Shown piece after piece: positions 53,984 to 62,922 of a DNA stretch of 64,000 bases. The DNA comes from Micromonospora sp. WMMA1363 (lineage in GTDB: Bacteria; Actinomycetota; Actinomycetes; Mycobacteriales; Micromonosporaceae), in assembly GCF_030345795.1 (NCBI RefSeq), contig NZ_JAUALB010000001.1, positions 801,001 to 865,000 on the forward strand. Reading direction: 5' to 3'. The notes under the pieces were generated by a model that saw nothing but the letters and a program-made list of their open reading frames with translations, made no database searches and had not been told where the DNA came from. The translations under genes and the position numbers were made by a program. The first letter of the stretch is position 1, and each line of letters starts with the position of its first letter.

Positions 53984-54958
53984 GTGGACGAGGCGACGTT
54001 CGCCGTGCCGCTGTGGGGCTGGGCGGCGGTCGGCGCGGTCATCGCCGTCATGCTCGCGGTCGACGTGCTCTCCCACCGCGACAACCACCTCATCGAGCTG
54101 CGCGAGGCGCTCGCCTGGTCGGCGGTGTGGATCACCGCCGGTCTCTCGTTCGGACTGGTGGTCCTGATCTGGCTGGGCGGCCAGCCCGCGGGCGCGTACT
54201 ACTCCGGCTACCTGCTCGAGAAGGCCCTGTCCATCGACAACGTCTTCGTGTTCGCGCTGCTGTTCCGCTACTTTCGGGTCCCCGACGAGTTCCAGCACAA
54301 GGTCCTCTTCTGGGGAGTGGTTGGCGCCCTCGCCTTCCGGCTCGTCTTCATCTTCGCCGGCGCCCACCTACTGGACCGGCTGGCCTGGGCCGGGCTTGCC
54401 CTCGGAGCGTTCCTGGTCTGGACGGGCTGGCGACTCGCCGCGCGCGGCGAACCCGAGGTCGACCCGGGCCGCAACCCGGCCGTGCGGCTCGTCCGGCGGC
54501 TGGTGCCGACCGATCCGCATTACCACGGTAGCCACTTCACGGCCCGGGTCGACGGCCAGCGCAGAGCCACGCTGCTGCTGGTCGCGCTCGCCGCGATCGA
54601 GGGCACCGACGTGGTCTTCGCGATCGACTCGGTGGCGGCGATCCTCGCCATCACCACCGACACGTTCCTGGTCTGGACGGCGACCGCGTTCGCCGTGCTC
54701 GGCCTGCGGAGCCTCTACTTCTGCCTGGCCGGTCTGCTGCGGCACTTCGGCTACCTGCGGTACGGACTGGCGGTCGTGCTCGCCTTCGCCGGAGTGAAGC
54801 TGATCCTCGCCGAGACGCCGGTGGGCGAGGTACCGGTCTGGCTCACGCTGACGGTGGTGGTGCTGGCCCTGTCGGCCTCGATCGCCTGGAGCGCTGTCGT
54901 CGCCCGCCGGGGACGCAACCGGGCCGGCCAGCGGCGGCTCATCCCGCCGGATCGCTGA
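53984..54958 (+). CDS. TerC-family membrane protein
   Basis: The 324-residue protein has eight to nine membrane helices and the two TerC motifs with acidic residues in the membrane: EKALSIDNVFVFALLF and AIEGTDVVFAIDSVAAILAI. TerC/Alx proteins move or sense divalent metals, often Mn2+, and help load exported proteins. The GTG at 53984 is the first start before the first helix. The 3' end overlaps the convergent receptor gene by 20 bases. Confidence 0.92.
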   Translation: MDEATFAVPLWGWAAVGAVIAVMLAVDVLSHRDNHLIELREALAWSAVWITAGLSFGLVVLIWLGGQPAGAYYSGYLLEKALSIDNVFVFALLFRYFRVPDEFQHKVLFWGVVGALAFRLVFIFAGAHLLDRLAWAGLALGAFLVWTGWRLAARGEPEVDPGRNPAVRLVRRLVPTDPHYHGSHFTARVDGQRRATLLLVALAAIEGTDVVFAIDSVAAILAITTDTFLVWTATAFAVLGLRSLYFCLAGLLRHFGYLRYGLAVVLAFAGVKLILAETPVGEVPVWLTLTVVVLALSASIAWSAVVARRGRNRAGQRRLIPPDR

Positions 54959-55670
54959 CTGCCGCCGCGAGCTGGGCCGCGAGCCGGGCGGGCGCCTCGC
55001 CCAGCGACGGCCCGTACCAGGTCAGGTGCCGGCCGGAGACCAGGGCGCACGGCACACCCGGGAACGCCTCCGGGCCGTCGCCCGGGGCGAACGGGTACGG
55101 CTCGTCCGGCAGCACCACCAGCTCCGGCTTCCGCGCCCGCAGCTCGGCCAGGGGCGGCCGCGGATACCGCTCGGCGTGGTCGGCGTACAGGTGGGTCACG
55201 CCCAGCCGGCGCAGTACGTCACCGGCGAACGTGTCCCGACCCAGCACCACCCACGGCCGCCGCCAGACCGGCACCACCGCCCGACGTGGCGGCGCGTCGA
55301 CCGGCACGGCGCTCCACGCGTGGCGGGCAGCAGTCAGCCAGCCCGGCTCGGCCGCCGCGCCCAGCTCCGCCAGCAGGGCGGCGAGCTCGGTGAGCGCGTC
55401 GTCCACCGTGCGAGGGTAGGTGACCCGCACCGGCACGCCGGCCGCCGCCAGGGCATCGGCGTCTTCGCGTCGGTTCTCCTCGACGTTGACCAGGACCAGG
55501 TCGGGCCGGAGCGCGCGGATCCGGTCCAGGTCCGGGTATTTGCTGCCGCCGACCCGTGGCACGTCCAGCCCGACGGGGTGGGTGCACCAGTCGGTCGCCC
55601 CGACCAACAGCCCGGGGAGCGTCGACGCCACCGCCTCGGTCAGTGACGGCACCAGTGACACCACCCGCAT
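54939..55670 (-). CDS. BtuF-like helical-backbone metal receptor
   Basis: The 243-residue protein has the type III solute-binding fold (MRVVSLVPSLTEAVASTLPG, VGGSKYPDLDRIRALRPDLVL, ELRARKPELVVLPDEPYPF). It lacks a signal peptide or lipobox, so it may act inside the cell, as other short BtuF-like proteins of actinomycetes seem to. Ligand may be cobalamin or another metal chelate. ATG 55670 is set by the fold; an in-frame ATG at 55712 is possible. No transporter genes are adjacent. Confidence 0.85.
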   Translation of the reverse strand: MRVVSLVPSLTEAVASTLPGLLVGATDWCTHPVGLDVPRVGGSKYPDLDRIRALRPDLVLVNVEENRREDADALAAAGVPVRVTYPRTVDDALTELAALLAELGAAAEPGWLTAARHAWSAVPVDAPPRRAVVPVWRRPWVVLGRDTFAGDVLRRLGVTHLYADHAERYPRPPLAELRARKPELVVLPDEPYPFAPGDGPEAFPGVPCALVSGRHLTWYGPSLGEAPARLAAQLAAAVSDPAG

Positions 55671-55761
55671 CCGCCCGTCCACCCCCTTCGTCTGCCGGCT
55701 CACGCCGATCATGCCGCGTGTTCGGCTGGCCGGGGCGGGGTGGGGTGTCGACAATGACACG

Positions 55762-56430
55762 GTGCCCCCGAACACCCCCGCGGATCCACCCACTCGGCCC
55801 GTACCCGACTACGGCGTATCTCCGACGGAGGCGCTGGCCCGGTCCCGGGCCTTCGCCGACGCGATGGTGCGACGTCGCACCATCCGCGACTTCGGCGACC
55901 GACCGATCCCGGCCGGCGTCCTTGACCAGGCGTTGCGTGCCGCGGCTTCGGCGCCGAGCGGCGCCAACCGGCAGCCGTGGCGATTCGTGGTGGTCACCGA
56001 CCCGGAGCTCAAGCGCCGGCTGCGGGTCGCCGCCGAGGCCGAGGAGCGCATCTTCTACGAACAGCGCGCACCGGAGGAGTGGTTGGCGGCGCTGGCGCCG
56101 CTGGGCACCGACGCGAGCAAGCCGTTCCTGGAGACCGCGCCCGCGGTGATCGTGGTCTTCGAGGTGCACCGCGGTCCGGACACCCCGCGCCCCTACTACG
56201 TCAAGGAGTCGGTGGGGATCGCGGTCGGACTCCTGCTCGCCGCGCTGCACCAGGCGGGCCTTGCCACCCTCACCCACACTCCGAGCCCGATGCGCTTCCT
56301 CAACGAGCTGCTGGACCGGCCCACCGAGGAACGGGCCAACGTGGTCATTCCGGTGGGTTACCCGGCGGACGGGGCCACCGTTCCGGCCATCACCCGTAAG
56401 CCGCTCTCCGAGGTGGTCGTCTGGCGGTGA
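55762..56430 (+). CDS. Nitroreductase-family FMN oxidoreductase
   Basis: The 222-residue protein begins its fold at MVRRRTIRDFGDRPIP (FMN-phosphate binding Arg), followed by AAASAPSGANRQPWRFVVV, VGIAVGLLLAALHQAGLAT and VIPVGYPADGATVP. Members of this group reduce nitro compounds, flavins or halogenated tyrosines using NAD(P)H. GTG 55762 is the nearest start, and earlier in-frame codons run into the divergent receptor promoter. It is probably monocistronic. Confidence 0.88.
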   Translation: MPPNTPADPPTRPVPDYGVSPTEALARSRAFADAMVRRRTIRDFGDRPIPAGVLDQALRAAASAPSGANRQPWRFVVVTDPELKRRLRVAAEAEERIFYEQRAPEEWLAALAPLGTDASKPFLETAPAVIVVFEVHRGPDTPRPYYVKESVGIAVGLLLAALHQAGLATLTHTPSPMRFLNELLDRPTEERANVVIPVGYPADGATVPAITRKPLSEVVVWR

Positions 56431-57147
56431 GCCGTCCGTCCACGCGGTGGCGCGGAAGGCGGCTGGCTGCCGGGCGGTGCCCGTGGACAGCGTGCGGGCT
56501 CCGTGTTGACCTGAGGTGACGAGGTCGCGCACGGCCCGCGGCGGCTGGGAGACCTGGTGCAGCGGCGTGTGCCCGGTGTCACCGGTCGCCAGTGGACCGG
56601 CGCCCCGTGGGAGACCTACGACGTCGCGGTCTGCGTCGCGAAGACCGGTCGCCCGACCTCGCGGAGCTGGTGACGGTGGTGGAGCACCGGTTCTCCACCG
56701 GGATCGACCGGCTCGCCGAGGATCTCGCCACGCTGGCCGTCGGTGCGCCTGCGCGCTCGGGAGAGCGCCGCGCGGGCGCTGACGTCGCGGGACGGGTTGC
56801 GGGCCGGAATCCGCCGGTCAACCGCCCGCCGCGACGAGCTGGTCGACGGCTTCGCTTTCGACCACCTCTGCGTCGGCTGACGAGGCACTCCTGGCGCGCC
56901 CGCAAGCATCGCGGCGAGTTTTCCACGCCGGTGTTGAACCTCCGCCGACGTGGCCCCGTACTCATGCGGGAATGGACAGGATCTTCCCGACCGCGTCAAT
57001 CAGACGCGGAAGACGGTGCGGGAGGGCATCGTCGGTCATCGACGCGCCGCCGGGTACGCCCCGACGCCTGACGCCGGGTGTGCCATCTCAATTCCGTAGG
57101 TCCGCCGAGGTCTCGATTCAACAACCGGATCGCGAAGGAGTAATTCG
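56431..57147. other. Gap with decayed coding fragments
   Basis: No intact gene can be drawn. About 56512-56670 one frame reads like protein (RRLGDLVQRRVPGVTG, TGAPWETYDVAVCVA) and then a second frame takes over (RSPDLAELVTVVEHRFSTG, DRLAEDLATLAVGA, about 56650-56760). This suggests the remains of a gene broken by small indels. I do not recognise the family. The part from 56900 to 57147 shows nothing except the ribosome site (AAGGAG) of the next gene. Confidence 0.4.
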
Positions 57148-58388
57148 ATGCGCAGGTCCATACGGGTGCGCCGGTCATCCGGCAACGCGAGGAGCAAGCG
57201 ACTGATCGCTGTGATCGGCACACTCGCGGTCTTCGGCGGCATCGTCGCCGTGACCCAGATCTCGTCGGCCGGGGAGCGACGGTCGAACAAGCCCCGACGG
57301 GCGGCCGCCGAGTGCGTGCCGCCCAGCCCGGGCGCGACCGCGCCGGCCGCTACCGGCACCACGACCCGTACCTGGCAGAACGGCCGGTGGGTGCGTAACC
57401 ACTGGGGTGACGGTCAGCAGTCGGTCGAGGAGTGCCAGGAGACCCGGACGGCGACGCCCCCGCGGACAACGGCGGTACCGCCGTCGCCTGTCCCGACGTG
57501 GCCGGTGCGCTGCCGCAGGTGCCGGAGCGGGCCCGCGCCGAGGTGGATCGGAACCTCGCCCAGCTGCAGGACCAGATCACCGAGGCCGACCGGCGGCTAG
57601 CCGCCGAGGGGCGTCGCGGCGAGAGGTTCATCCGAAGCGCCATCCTGGCCCCGCTGGCCAGCAAGCGGCAGGCGACGCTGAGCCGTATCGCCAGCGCCAT
57701 CGACCGGTTCGGTCCGCGCCCCCGCAACCTGTCCCAGCTTGCCGGGTGCCAGGTCGCCCCGACCGGCGACAACAACGACGGCGACAACAACGACGGCGGC
57801 AACGACGATGACGGCGGCGGCGACAACGCGCCGGGTGCAGGACTCGATGTGCTCGCAAACAACTGCGACAACAGCCAGCTCCAGCCACACGACGGATTCC
57901 AGAACGGCAACCGCTGTGTCAGCACCGCTTTCGGTGAGGTCGGTGCCGCCGCGAACAACCCCTCTCTGCTGATCACGGACTTTCCGCAGCAGGTGGAGCG
58001 CGACGAGCCGTTCACCTTGCGGGTCTCCACCAAGAATCTCATCCGGGACCGGTTCCTGGCCGCCGGTCAGGGCGGCTACTACGTCGAGAGCTCGCTGCTC
58101 AACGACCAGGGCCTGACGCGCGGGCACTTCCACACCGCGTGTCGAATGCTGGAGAGCACGTCGGAGGCGCCGGCGAACCCGGAGGCGGTACCGGCGTTCT
58201 TCGTCGCCACCGAGGACAACGGGGGCGGAGCCCGGCCCGACCAGGTCACGATCCAGGTTCCCGGGCTGCCGGAGTCCGGCGTCGCCCAGTGCGCGGTCTG
58301 GGCCGGTGACGGCTCGCACCGGGTGCCCATGATGGAGCGGGCCAACCAGACCCCGGCGTTCGACGTGGTCCGGGTCGAGGTCAACTGA
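57148..58388 (+). pseudogene. Secreted protein of unknown function with a -1 frameshift
   Basis: ATG 57148 has an AAGGAG site and opens a basic, single-pass membrane or signal segment (SKRLIAVIGTLAVFGGIVAVT). After VEECQET the frame is lost; a second frame (to 58388) continues with DGDAPADNGGTAVACPDVAG, a coiled helical region, a low-complexity Asn/Asp/Gly stretch (GDNNDGDNNDGGNDDDGGGD) and a beta-rich C-terminal domain (FTLRVSTKNLIRDRF, RGHFHTACRML). One extra C in the CCC run at 57443-57445 joins them into about 413 residues. I know no function. The protein is likely exported or surface-exposed. Confidence 0.78.
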
Positions 58389-58397
58389 GCGGGGCCG

Positions 58398-58427
58398 CGG
58401 GCCGTCCGGGGGCGTGCCCGGGCGGCC
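58398..58427 (+). terminator. GC-rich hairpin terminator
   Basis: Arms 58398-58409 and 58416-58427 pair over 12 bases with one mismatch, ten bases after the secreted-protein stop. Confidence 0.65.
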
Positions 58428-58640
58428 CGGCGCCGGGTCGGCTTGCCGCCGAAGCCAATCGGGTCAGCGGATCAGGCGGATGTTCGGACCCGGAGCGCGG
58501 TGATTCCTCGACCCGTCCCGGCCCTGGCCAGCCGCTGCTCCGTAACGGCCCGTCAGCCTTGTGATCAATTGCGGCGCATGGTGTGACGAAGGGGTGACCG
58601 CCGCCGGTGTGGGTGACGCGCCACGCTTCGGTGGGCGGAA

Positions 58641-59634
58641 TGAAGTAATCTCAGCGACTTTGCGGTAGGTACTTGTACTCGAAATGGGTCAGGTGGAGTG
58701 CGGCGGCGAGGATGTCGCTGATCCGGTGTGGGCTGGCGGTGGTATGCCGGAGGGTTTTCCAGCGTCCGACCAGGATCGCGAAGCCGCGTTCGCCCTGCCA
58801 GCGCAGTCCGCGTAGCAGCCGGTTGTAGGCGCGGTTGTCGGGAGCGAGCCGCTGCCCGTCGGTGGGCTGCTTGACCGGGACTTTGACGCCTTGACCTGCG
58901 CCTTCGTAACCGGAGTCGGCCAGGGTAGGCAGGTCGAGTTCGGAGGCGGCCCAGTTCAGGGCAGCCGTGATGCCCTGCTGTTGGGCGCAGGTCAGATCGT
59001 GCAGATGCCCCGGCATCGCCGCGGAGGTCCACACCGGCAGGCCGTCCGGGCGCATGACCGCTTGAACGTTTCCGCCGAAGTCACGATGCTTGCCGGAATA
59101 CCAGGCGTCGATCGTGTCGCCCTTGACGCTGAGGGTGGTCTCGGCCACCCGGTCGCAGTCGAACAGCTTTCCGTCCAGGATCACGTACGACCAGCCGTCG
59201 TCGGCGACCCGGCGCAGGGCTGTGTGTAGATCCTGGGCCTGCGCGGCCAACACTGCGACACCCTCGGCCATATACCGGTACGCAGTGGCCCGGGAGATGC
59301 CGAACCCGGCGCCCAGCAGGGTCGCGTCCTCGCCTTTGCGGAACCAGACGAGCACCAGGAGTGCCTGGTAGAAGCAGGTCAACGCGCGGGTGTCGCGCCG
59401 TGTCCCCTTGGCTCGGCGTTGCGCGGCAAGCAGCCGGCCGAGGTACTGCACGAGTTCCCTGGGGACGTCGACCATGGCACGATAGGCAATCACGTGGAGC
59501 CCTCTCGAAGACGTGGATCTTGTCGCAAAGACCTGTCTATCGATGGCTCCACGCCCACTTCCAGCACCGTCCGGCGTGACCCGGTTCGCCCGTGTCGTAC
59601 CAATCAACACATTCGCGTCGCTGAGATCAGCTCA
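58641..59634 (-). mobile_element. IS5-like insertion sequence
   Basis: Eighteen-base terminal inverted repeats (58641-58658 and 59617-59634, 15 of 18 matching, sharing ATCTCAGCGAC) bracket one intact DDE transposase gene. The element is about 994 bases. No clear target duplication is visible, so the exact ends are uncertain by a few bases. It sits between the secreted-protein gene and lsr2. Confidence 0.8.
58651..59493 (-). CDS. IS5-like DDE transposase
   Basis: The 280-residue transposase has an N-terminal helix-turn-helix (GAGFGISRATAYRYMAEGV) and a DDE catalytic core (YVILDGKLFDCDRV, TLADSGYEGAGQGVKVPVK), with a C-terminal GERGFAILVGRWKTLRH segment. This layout is that of the IS5/HARBI1-like group. 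GTG 59493 has a GAGAGG site. Its stop codon lies inside the left terminal repeat. No stop or frameshift interrupts it, so it may be active. Confidence 0.87.
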   Translation of the reverse strand: MIAYRAMVDVPRELVQYLGRLLAAQRRAKGTRRDTRALTCFYQALLVLVWFRKGEDATLLGAGFGISRATAYRYMAEGVAVLAAQAQDLHTALRRVADDGWSYVILDGKLFDCDRVAETTLSVKGDTIDAWYSGKHRDFGGNVQAVMRPDGLPVWTSAAMPGHLHDLTCAQQQGITAALNWAASELDLPTLADSGYEGAGQGVKVPVKQPTDGQRLAPDNRAYNRLLRGLRWQGERGFAILVGRWKTLRHTTASPHRISDILAAALHLTHFEYKYLPQSR

Positions 59635-59712
59635 ATGATCGGCACGCGAATACCGGCGGGGCCGCACCCCCTTCAAGCGCGACCCCGCGCGCGGGTTGGG
59701 CCCGCTGCTGGC

Positions 59713-60057
59713 TCAGCGCTTCTTGTAGGCCTCGACGACCTCGACCGGGATCCGACCGCGCTCGGAAATCTTGTAGCCGTTCTTCGCGGCCCATTCGCGG
59801 ATCGCCCGGTTCTGCTCGCGGTCCATTCCCGCCGCCGATCCGGCTCCGCGACGGGATGTCCGTGACGTGTCGACGCCACCACGGCCGATCCGCCGCCCGG
59901 CGTTGAGGTACGGGTCCAACGACTTCCGCAGGACGCCCGCGTTCTCGTCGGAGACGTCGATCGTGTACGCCACGCCGTCCAAGCTGAACTCGACGGTCCG
60001 ATCGGCCATTCCGCCGTCGAGGTCGTCAGTCAGAACTGTGATTACTTTTCTGGCCAT
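59713..60057 (-). CDS. lsr2: Lsr2 nucleoid protein
   Basis: The 114-residue protein starts MARKVITVLTDDLDGG, has the oligomerisation domain (TVEFSLDGVAYTIDVSDEN) and a C-terminal DNA-binding domain with the AT-hook-like RGR (KNGYKISERGRIPVEVVEAY). Lsr2 binds AT-rich DNA, bridges it and silences foreign genes in actinobacteria. ATG 60057 is preceded by GGGAG. It is next to an insertion element, an apt setting though not proof of any link. It diverges from lon. Confidence 0.95.
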   Translation of the reverse strand: MARKVITVLTDDLDGGMADRTVEFSLDGVAYTIDVSDENAGVLRKSLDPYLNAGRRIGRGGVDTSRTSRRGAGSAAGMDREQNRAIREWAAKNGYKISERGRIPVEVVEAYKKR

Positions 60058-60320
60058 CGCCGATTACTCCCTGTGTGGGGATGGGGTGTGGTCAAAGTTT
60101 GACGTATCCCGCGGCACTATCGCAAGAAAGCGCGTCGTCTTCATTCCGGCGAGTCGAGTAATCCTCCAGCGAAATTCGATGGTCGACCCAGCCGGAAACT
60201 GCTCCCGGCGGGTGGGGCGGACCGCTGGCCGGTGCCTGCGGCGGGTGTCCCTCGGGTGTCGCCCAGCACAGCGTCACGTGTCGTAGGTCACAGGCAGGAA
60301 CAAGGGGTACGGTTTGTTAC

Positions 60321-60344
60321 TTGAGTTGAACACGCTCAACTCAA
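60321..60344. promoter_or_regulatory. Perfect inverted repeat operator before lon
   Basis: TTGAGTTGA and TCAACTCAA are exact reverse complements separated by ACACGC, 19 bases before the lon start. The half-sites TTGAGT and ACTCAA match those of the HspR heat-shock operator (HAIR), but the spacing is 12 bases and not 7. The site lies in the 305-base gap to lsr2, which otherwise shows no gene. Confidence 0.65.
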
Positions 60345-60362
60345 CGCGATGGCAGGTGTTCG

Positions 60363-62699
60363 ATGGCGACTCTTCCGGTACTTCCCTTGACCGACGCCGT
60401 GCTGCTGCCCGGCATGGTGATCCCGGTGACCCTTGACCCGACCACCCAGGCCGCCGTCGACGCGGCCCGAGCCGCCGGTGACCGTAGCTTGCTCGCGGTG
60501 CCCCGCCTCGATGGCGAGTACGGTCCCGTCGGCGTCGTCGCCACCATCGAGAAGGTCGGTCGACTTCCCAGCGGGGAACCAGCCGCCGTGATCCGCGGCC
60601 TCACCCGGGCCCGGATCGGCTCCGGTGTCCCCGGACCCGGCGCCGCCCTCTGGGTCGAGGCGACCGAACTGTCCGAGCCCGCCCCCGCCGGACGCGCCCG
60701 GGAACTCGCCCGCGAGTACCGGGCCCTGATGACATCGGTGCTTCAGCAGCGCGGTGCCTGGCAGGTCATCGACGCGATCGAGCGGATGACCGACCTCTCC
60801 GAACTGGCCGACTCGGCCGGCTACGTTTCCTGGCTCAGCCTCGCACAGAAGACCGAGCTGCTCGCCGCGCCGGACGTCACCGCCCGACTGGAACTGCTCG
60901 TCGGCTGGGTCAAGGACCACCTGACCGAGCAGGAGGTGGCCGAGCAGATCAACACCGACGTCCGCGAGGGGTTGGAGAAGTCCCAGCGCGAGTTCCTCCT
61001 CCGCCAGCAGCTCGGCGCGATCCGCAAGGAACTCGGCGAGGACGCGCCGGACGGCTCCGCCGACTACCGGGCGCGGGTCGAGGCGGCCGACCTGCCCGAC
61101 AAGGTCCGTGAGGCGGCGCTACGCGAGGTCGGCAAACTGGAACGGGCCAGTGACGCCTCCCCGGAAACCGGCTGGATCCGCACCTGGCTGGACACGGTGC
61201 TGGAACTGCCGTGGACCACGCGGACCGAGGACAACACCGACCTGACTGCGGCCCGCGCGGTGCTCGACGCCGACCACGCCGGCCTGGCCGACGTGAAGGA
61301 CCGCATCCTGGAGTACCTCGCGGTGCGTAACCGGCGAGCGGAGCGCAACCTCGGCGTGGTCGGCGGTCGCGGCTCCGGCGCGGTGCTCGCCCTCGCCGGC
61401 CCGCCCGGGGTCGGCAAGACCAGCCTCGGCGAGTCCGTCGCCCGGGCGCTCGGTCGCAACTTCGTCCGGGTCTCCCTCGGCGGTGTCCGCGACGAGGCGG
61501 AGATCCGCGGCCACCGGCGTACGTACGTCGGCGCGCTGCCCGGCCGGATCGTCCGCGCCCTGCGCGAGGCCGGCTCGATGAACCCGGTCGTGCTCCTCGA
61601 CGAGGTCGACAAGCTGGCCGTCGGCTACGCCGGTGACCCGGCCGCGGCCCTGCTGGAGGTGCTCGACCCGGCCCAGAACCACACCTTCCGGGATCACTAC
61701 CTGGAGGTCGACCTCGACCTGTCCGACGTGCTCTTCCTGGCCACCGCCAACGTGGTGGAGACCGTCCCCGGCCCGCTGCTGGACCGGATGGAGTTGGTCA
61801 CCCTGGACGGCTACACCGAGGACGAGAAGGTGGCCATCGCCCGTGACCACCTGCTGCCCCGGCAGCGGGAGCGGGCCGGGCTGACCGTCGACGAGGTCAG
61901 CGTGACCGACGAGGCGCTGGCGCGAATCGCCGGGGAGCACACCCGGGAGGCCGGAGTGCGGCAGCTCGAACGTGCCCTGGCGAAGATCCTGCGAAAGGTG
62001 GCCGTCGCGTCGGCGACCGACCCGGCCCCGGTCCGGGTGGACGCCGACAACCTGACCCGCTACCTGGGCCGGCCGAAGCACACCCCGGAGTCGGCGGAGC
62101 GGACGGCGGTCCCGGGAGTGGCCACCGGCCTGGCGGTCACCGGCGCCGGCGGTGACGTGCTCTTCATCGAGGCCACCAGCATGGACGGCGAGCCGGGGTT
62201 GACCCTGACCGGTCAGCTCGGCGACGTGATGAAGGAGTCTGCGCACATCGCCCTGTCATACCTGCGGTCGAACGGGCGGCGACTGGGGCTGGACCCGAAC
62301 GCGCTGGCCGGGCGGCGGATCCACCTGCACGTCCCGGCGGGCGCGGTGCCCAAGGACGGCCCCAGCGCCGGCATCACCATGGTCACCGCCCTGGCGTCGC
62401 TGGCCAGCGGCCGGCCCGTCCGCCCCGAGTTCGGGATGACCGGTGAGGTGACCCTCTCCGGTCGGGTGCTGCCCATCGGTGGCGTGAAGCAGAAGCTGCT
62501 CGCCGCGCACCGGGCGGGTCTGACCGAGGTGATCATCCCGAAGCGTAACGAGCCGGACCTCGACGACCTGCCGACCGAGGTGCGCGAGGCACTGACCGTG
62601 CACACCCTCGCCGACGTCGCCGACGTGCTCGCCCTGGCGCTGCGCCCGGCCGACCTCGATCCGGCGCAGGACGGTCCGGCGTTGCTCACGGCGCGGTGA
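60363..62699 (+). CDS. lon: ATP-dependent Lon protease
   Basis: The 778-residue protease has an N-terminal Lon domain (LPLTDAVLLPGMVIPVTLD), an AAA+ module with Walker A GPPGVGKTSLGESVARALG and Walker B VVLLDEVDKL, and a C-terminal protease domain with catalytic Ser in KDGPSAGITMVTALAS and Lys in GGVKQKLLAAHRAG. It degrades misfolded and regulatory proteins in the cytosol. ATG 60363 is set by the domain start and follows the inverted repeat at 60321, which suggests heat-shock-type repression. It is the only gene of its transcript. Confidence 0.97.
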   Translation: MATLPVLPLTDAVLLPGMVIPVTLDPTTQAAVDAARAAGDRSLLAVPRLDGEYGPVGVVATIEKVGRLPSGEPAAVIRGLTRARIGSGVPGPGAALWVEATELSEPAPAGRARELAREYRALMTSVLQQRGAWQVIDAIERMTDLSELADSAGYVSWLSLAQKTELLAAPDVTARLELLVGWVKDHLTEQEVAEQINTDVREGLEKSQREFLLRQQLGAIRKELGEDAPDGSADYRARVEAADLPDKVREAALREVGKLERASDASPETGWIRTWLDTVLELPWTTRTEDNTDLTAARAVLDADHAGLADVKDRILEYLAVRNRRAERNLGVVGGRGSGAVLALAGPPGVGKTSLGESVARALGRNFVRVSLGGVRDEAEIRGHRRTYVGALPGRIVRALREAGSMNPVVLLDEVDKLAVGYAGDPAAALLEVLDPAQNHTFRDHYLEVDLDLSDVLFLATANVVETVPGPLLDRMELVTLDGYTEDEKVAIARDHLLPRQRERAGLTVDEVSVTDEALARIAGEHTREAGVRQLERALAKILRKVAVASATDPAPVRVDADNLTRYLGRPKHTPESAERTAVPGVATGLAVTGAGGDVLFIEATSMDGEPGLTLTGQLGDVMKESAHIALSYLRSNGRRLGLDPNALAGRRIHLHVPAGAVPKDGPSAGITMVTALASLASGRPVRPEFGMTGEVTLSGRVLPIGGVKQKLLAAHRAGLTEVIIPKRNEPDLDDLPTEVREALTVHTLADVADVLALALRPADLDPAQDGPALLTAR

Positions 62700-62922
62700 C
62701 GGCAGTACCGCGAGGAGCGGCGACGTCTTCCGGCCGTACTCGAACCATGCTCGACAGCCACGAGAACGGGGGAGCGGGATCGGGGGCAGCGATGCCGGCA
62801 GGTGCCAGTGGTCGGCGCCGACAACGTGGTCAGCGAAAACGTCGAGTAGCGACGCCGTCGTAGCCGAGTCGGCGGGTGGGGCGAGTCACCGGTTGCCCGT
62901 CCCACCCGTTGACCCGGGCGGG

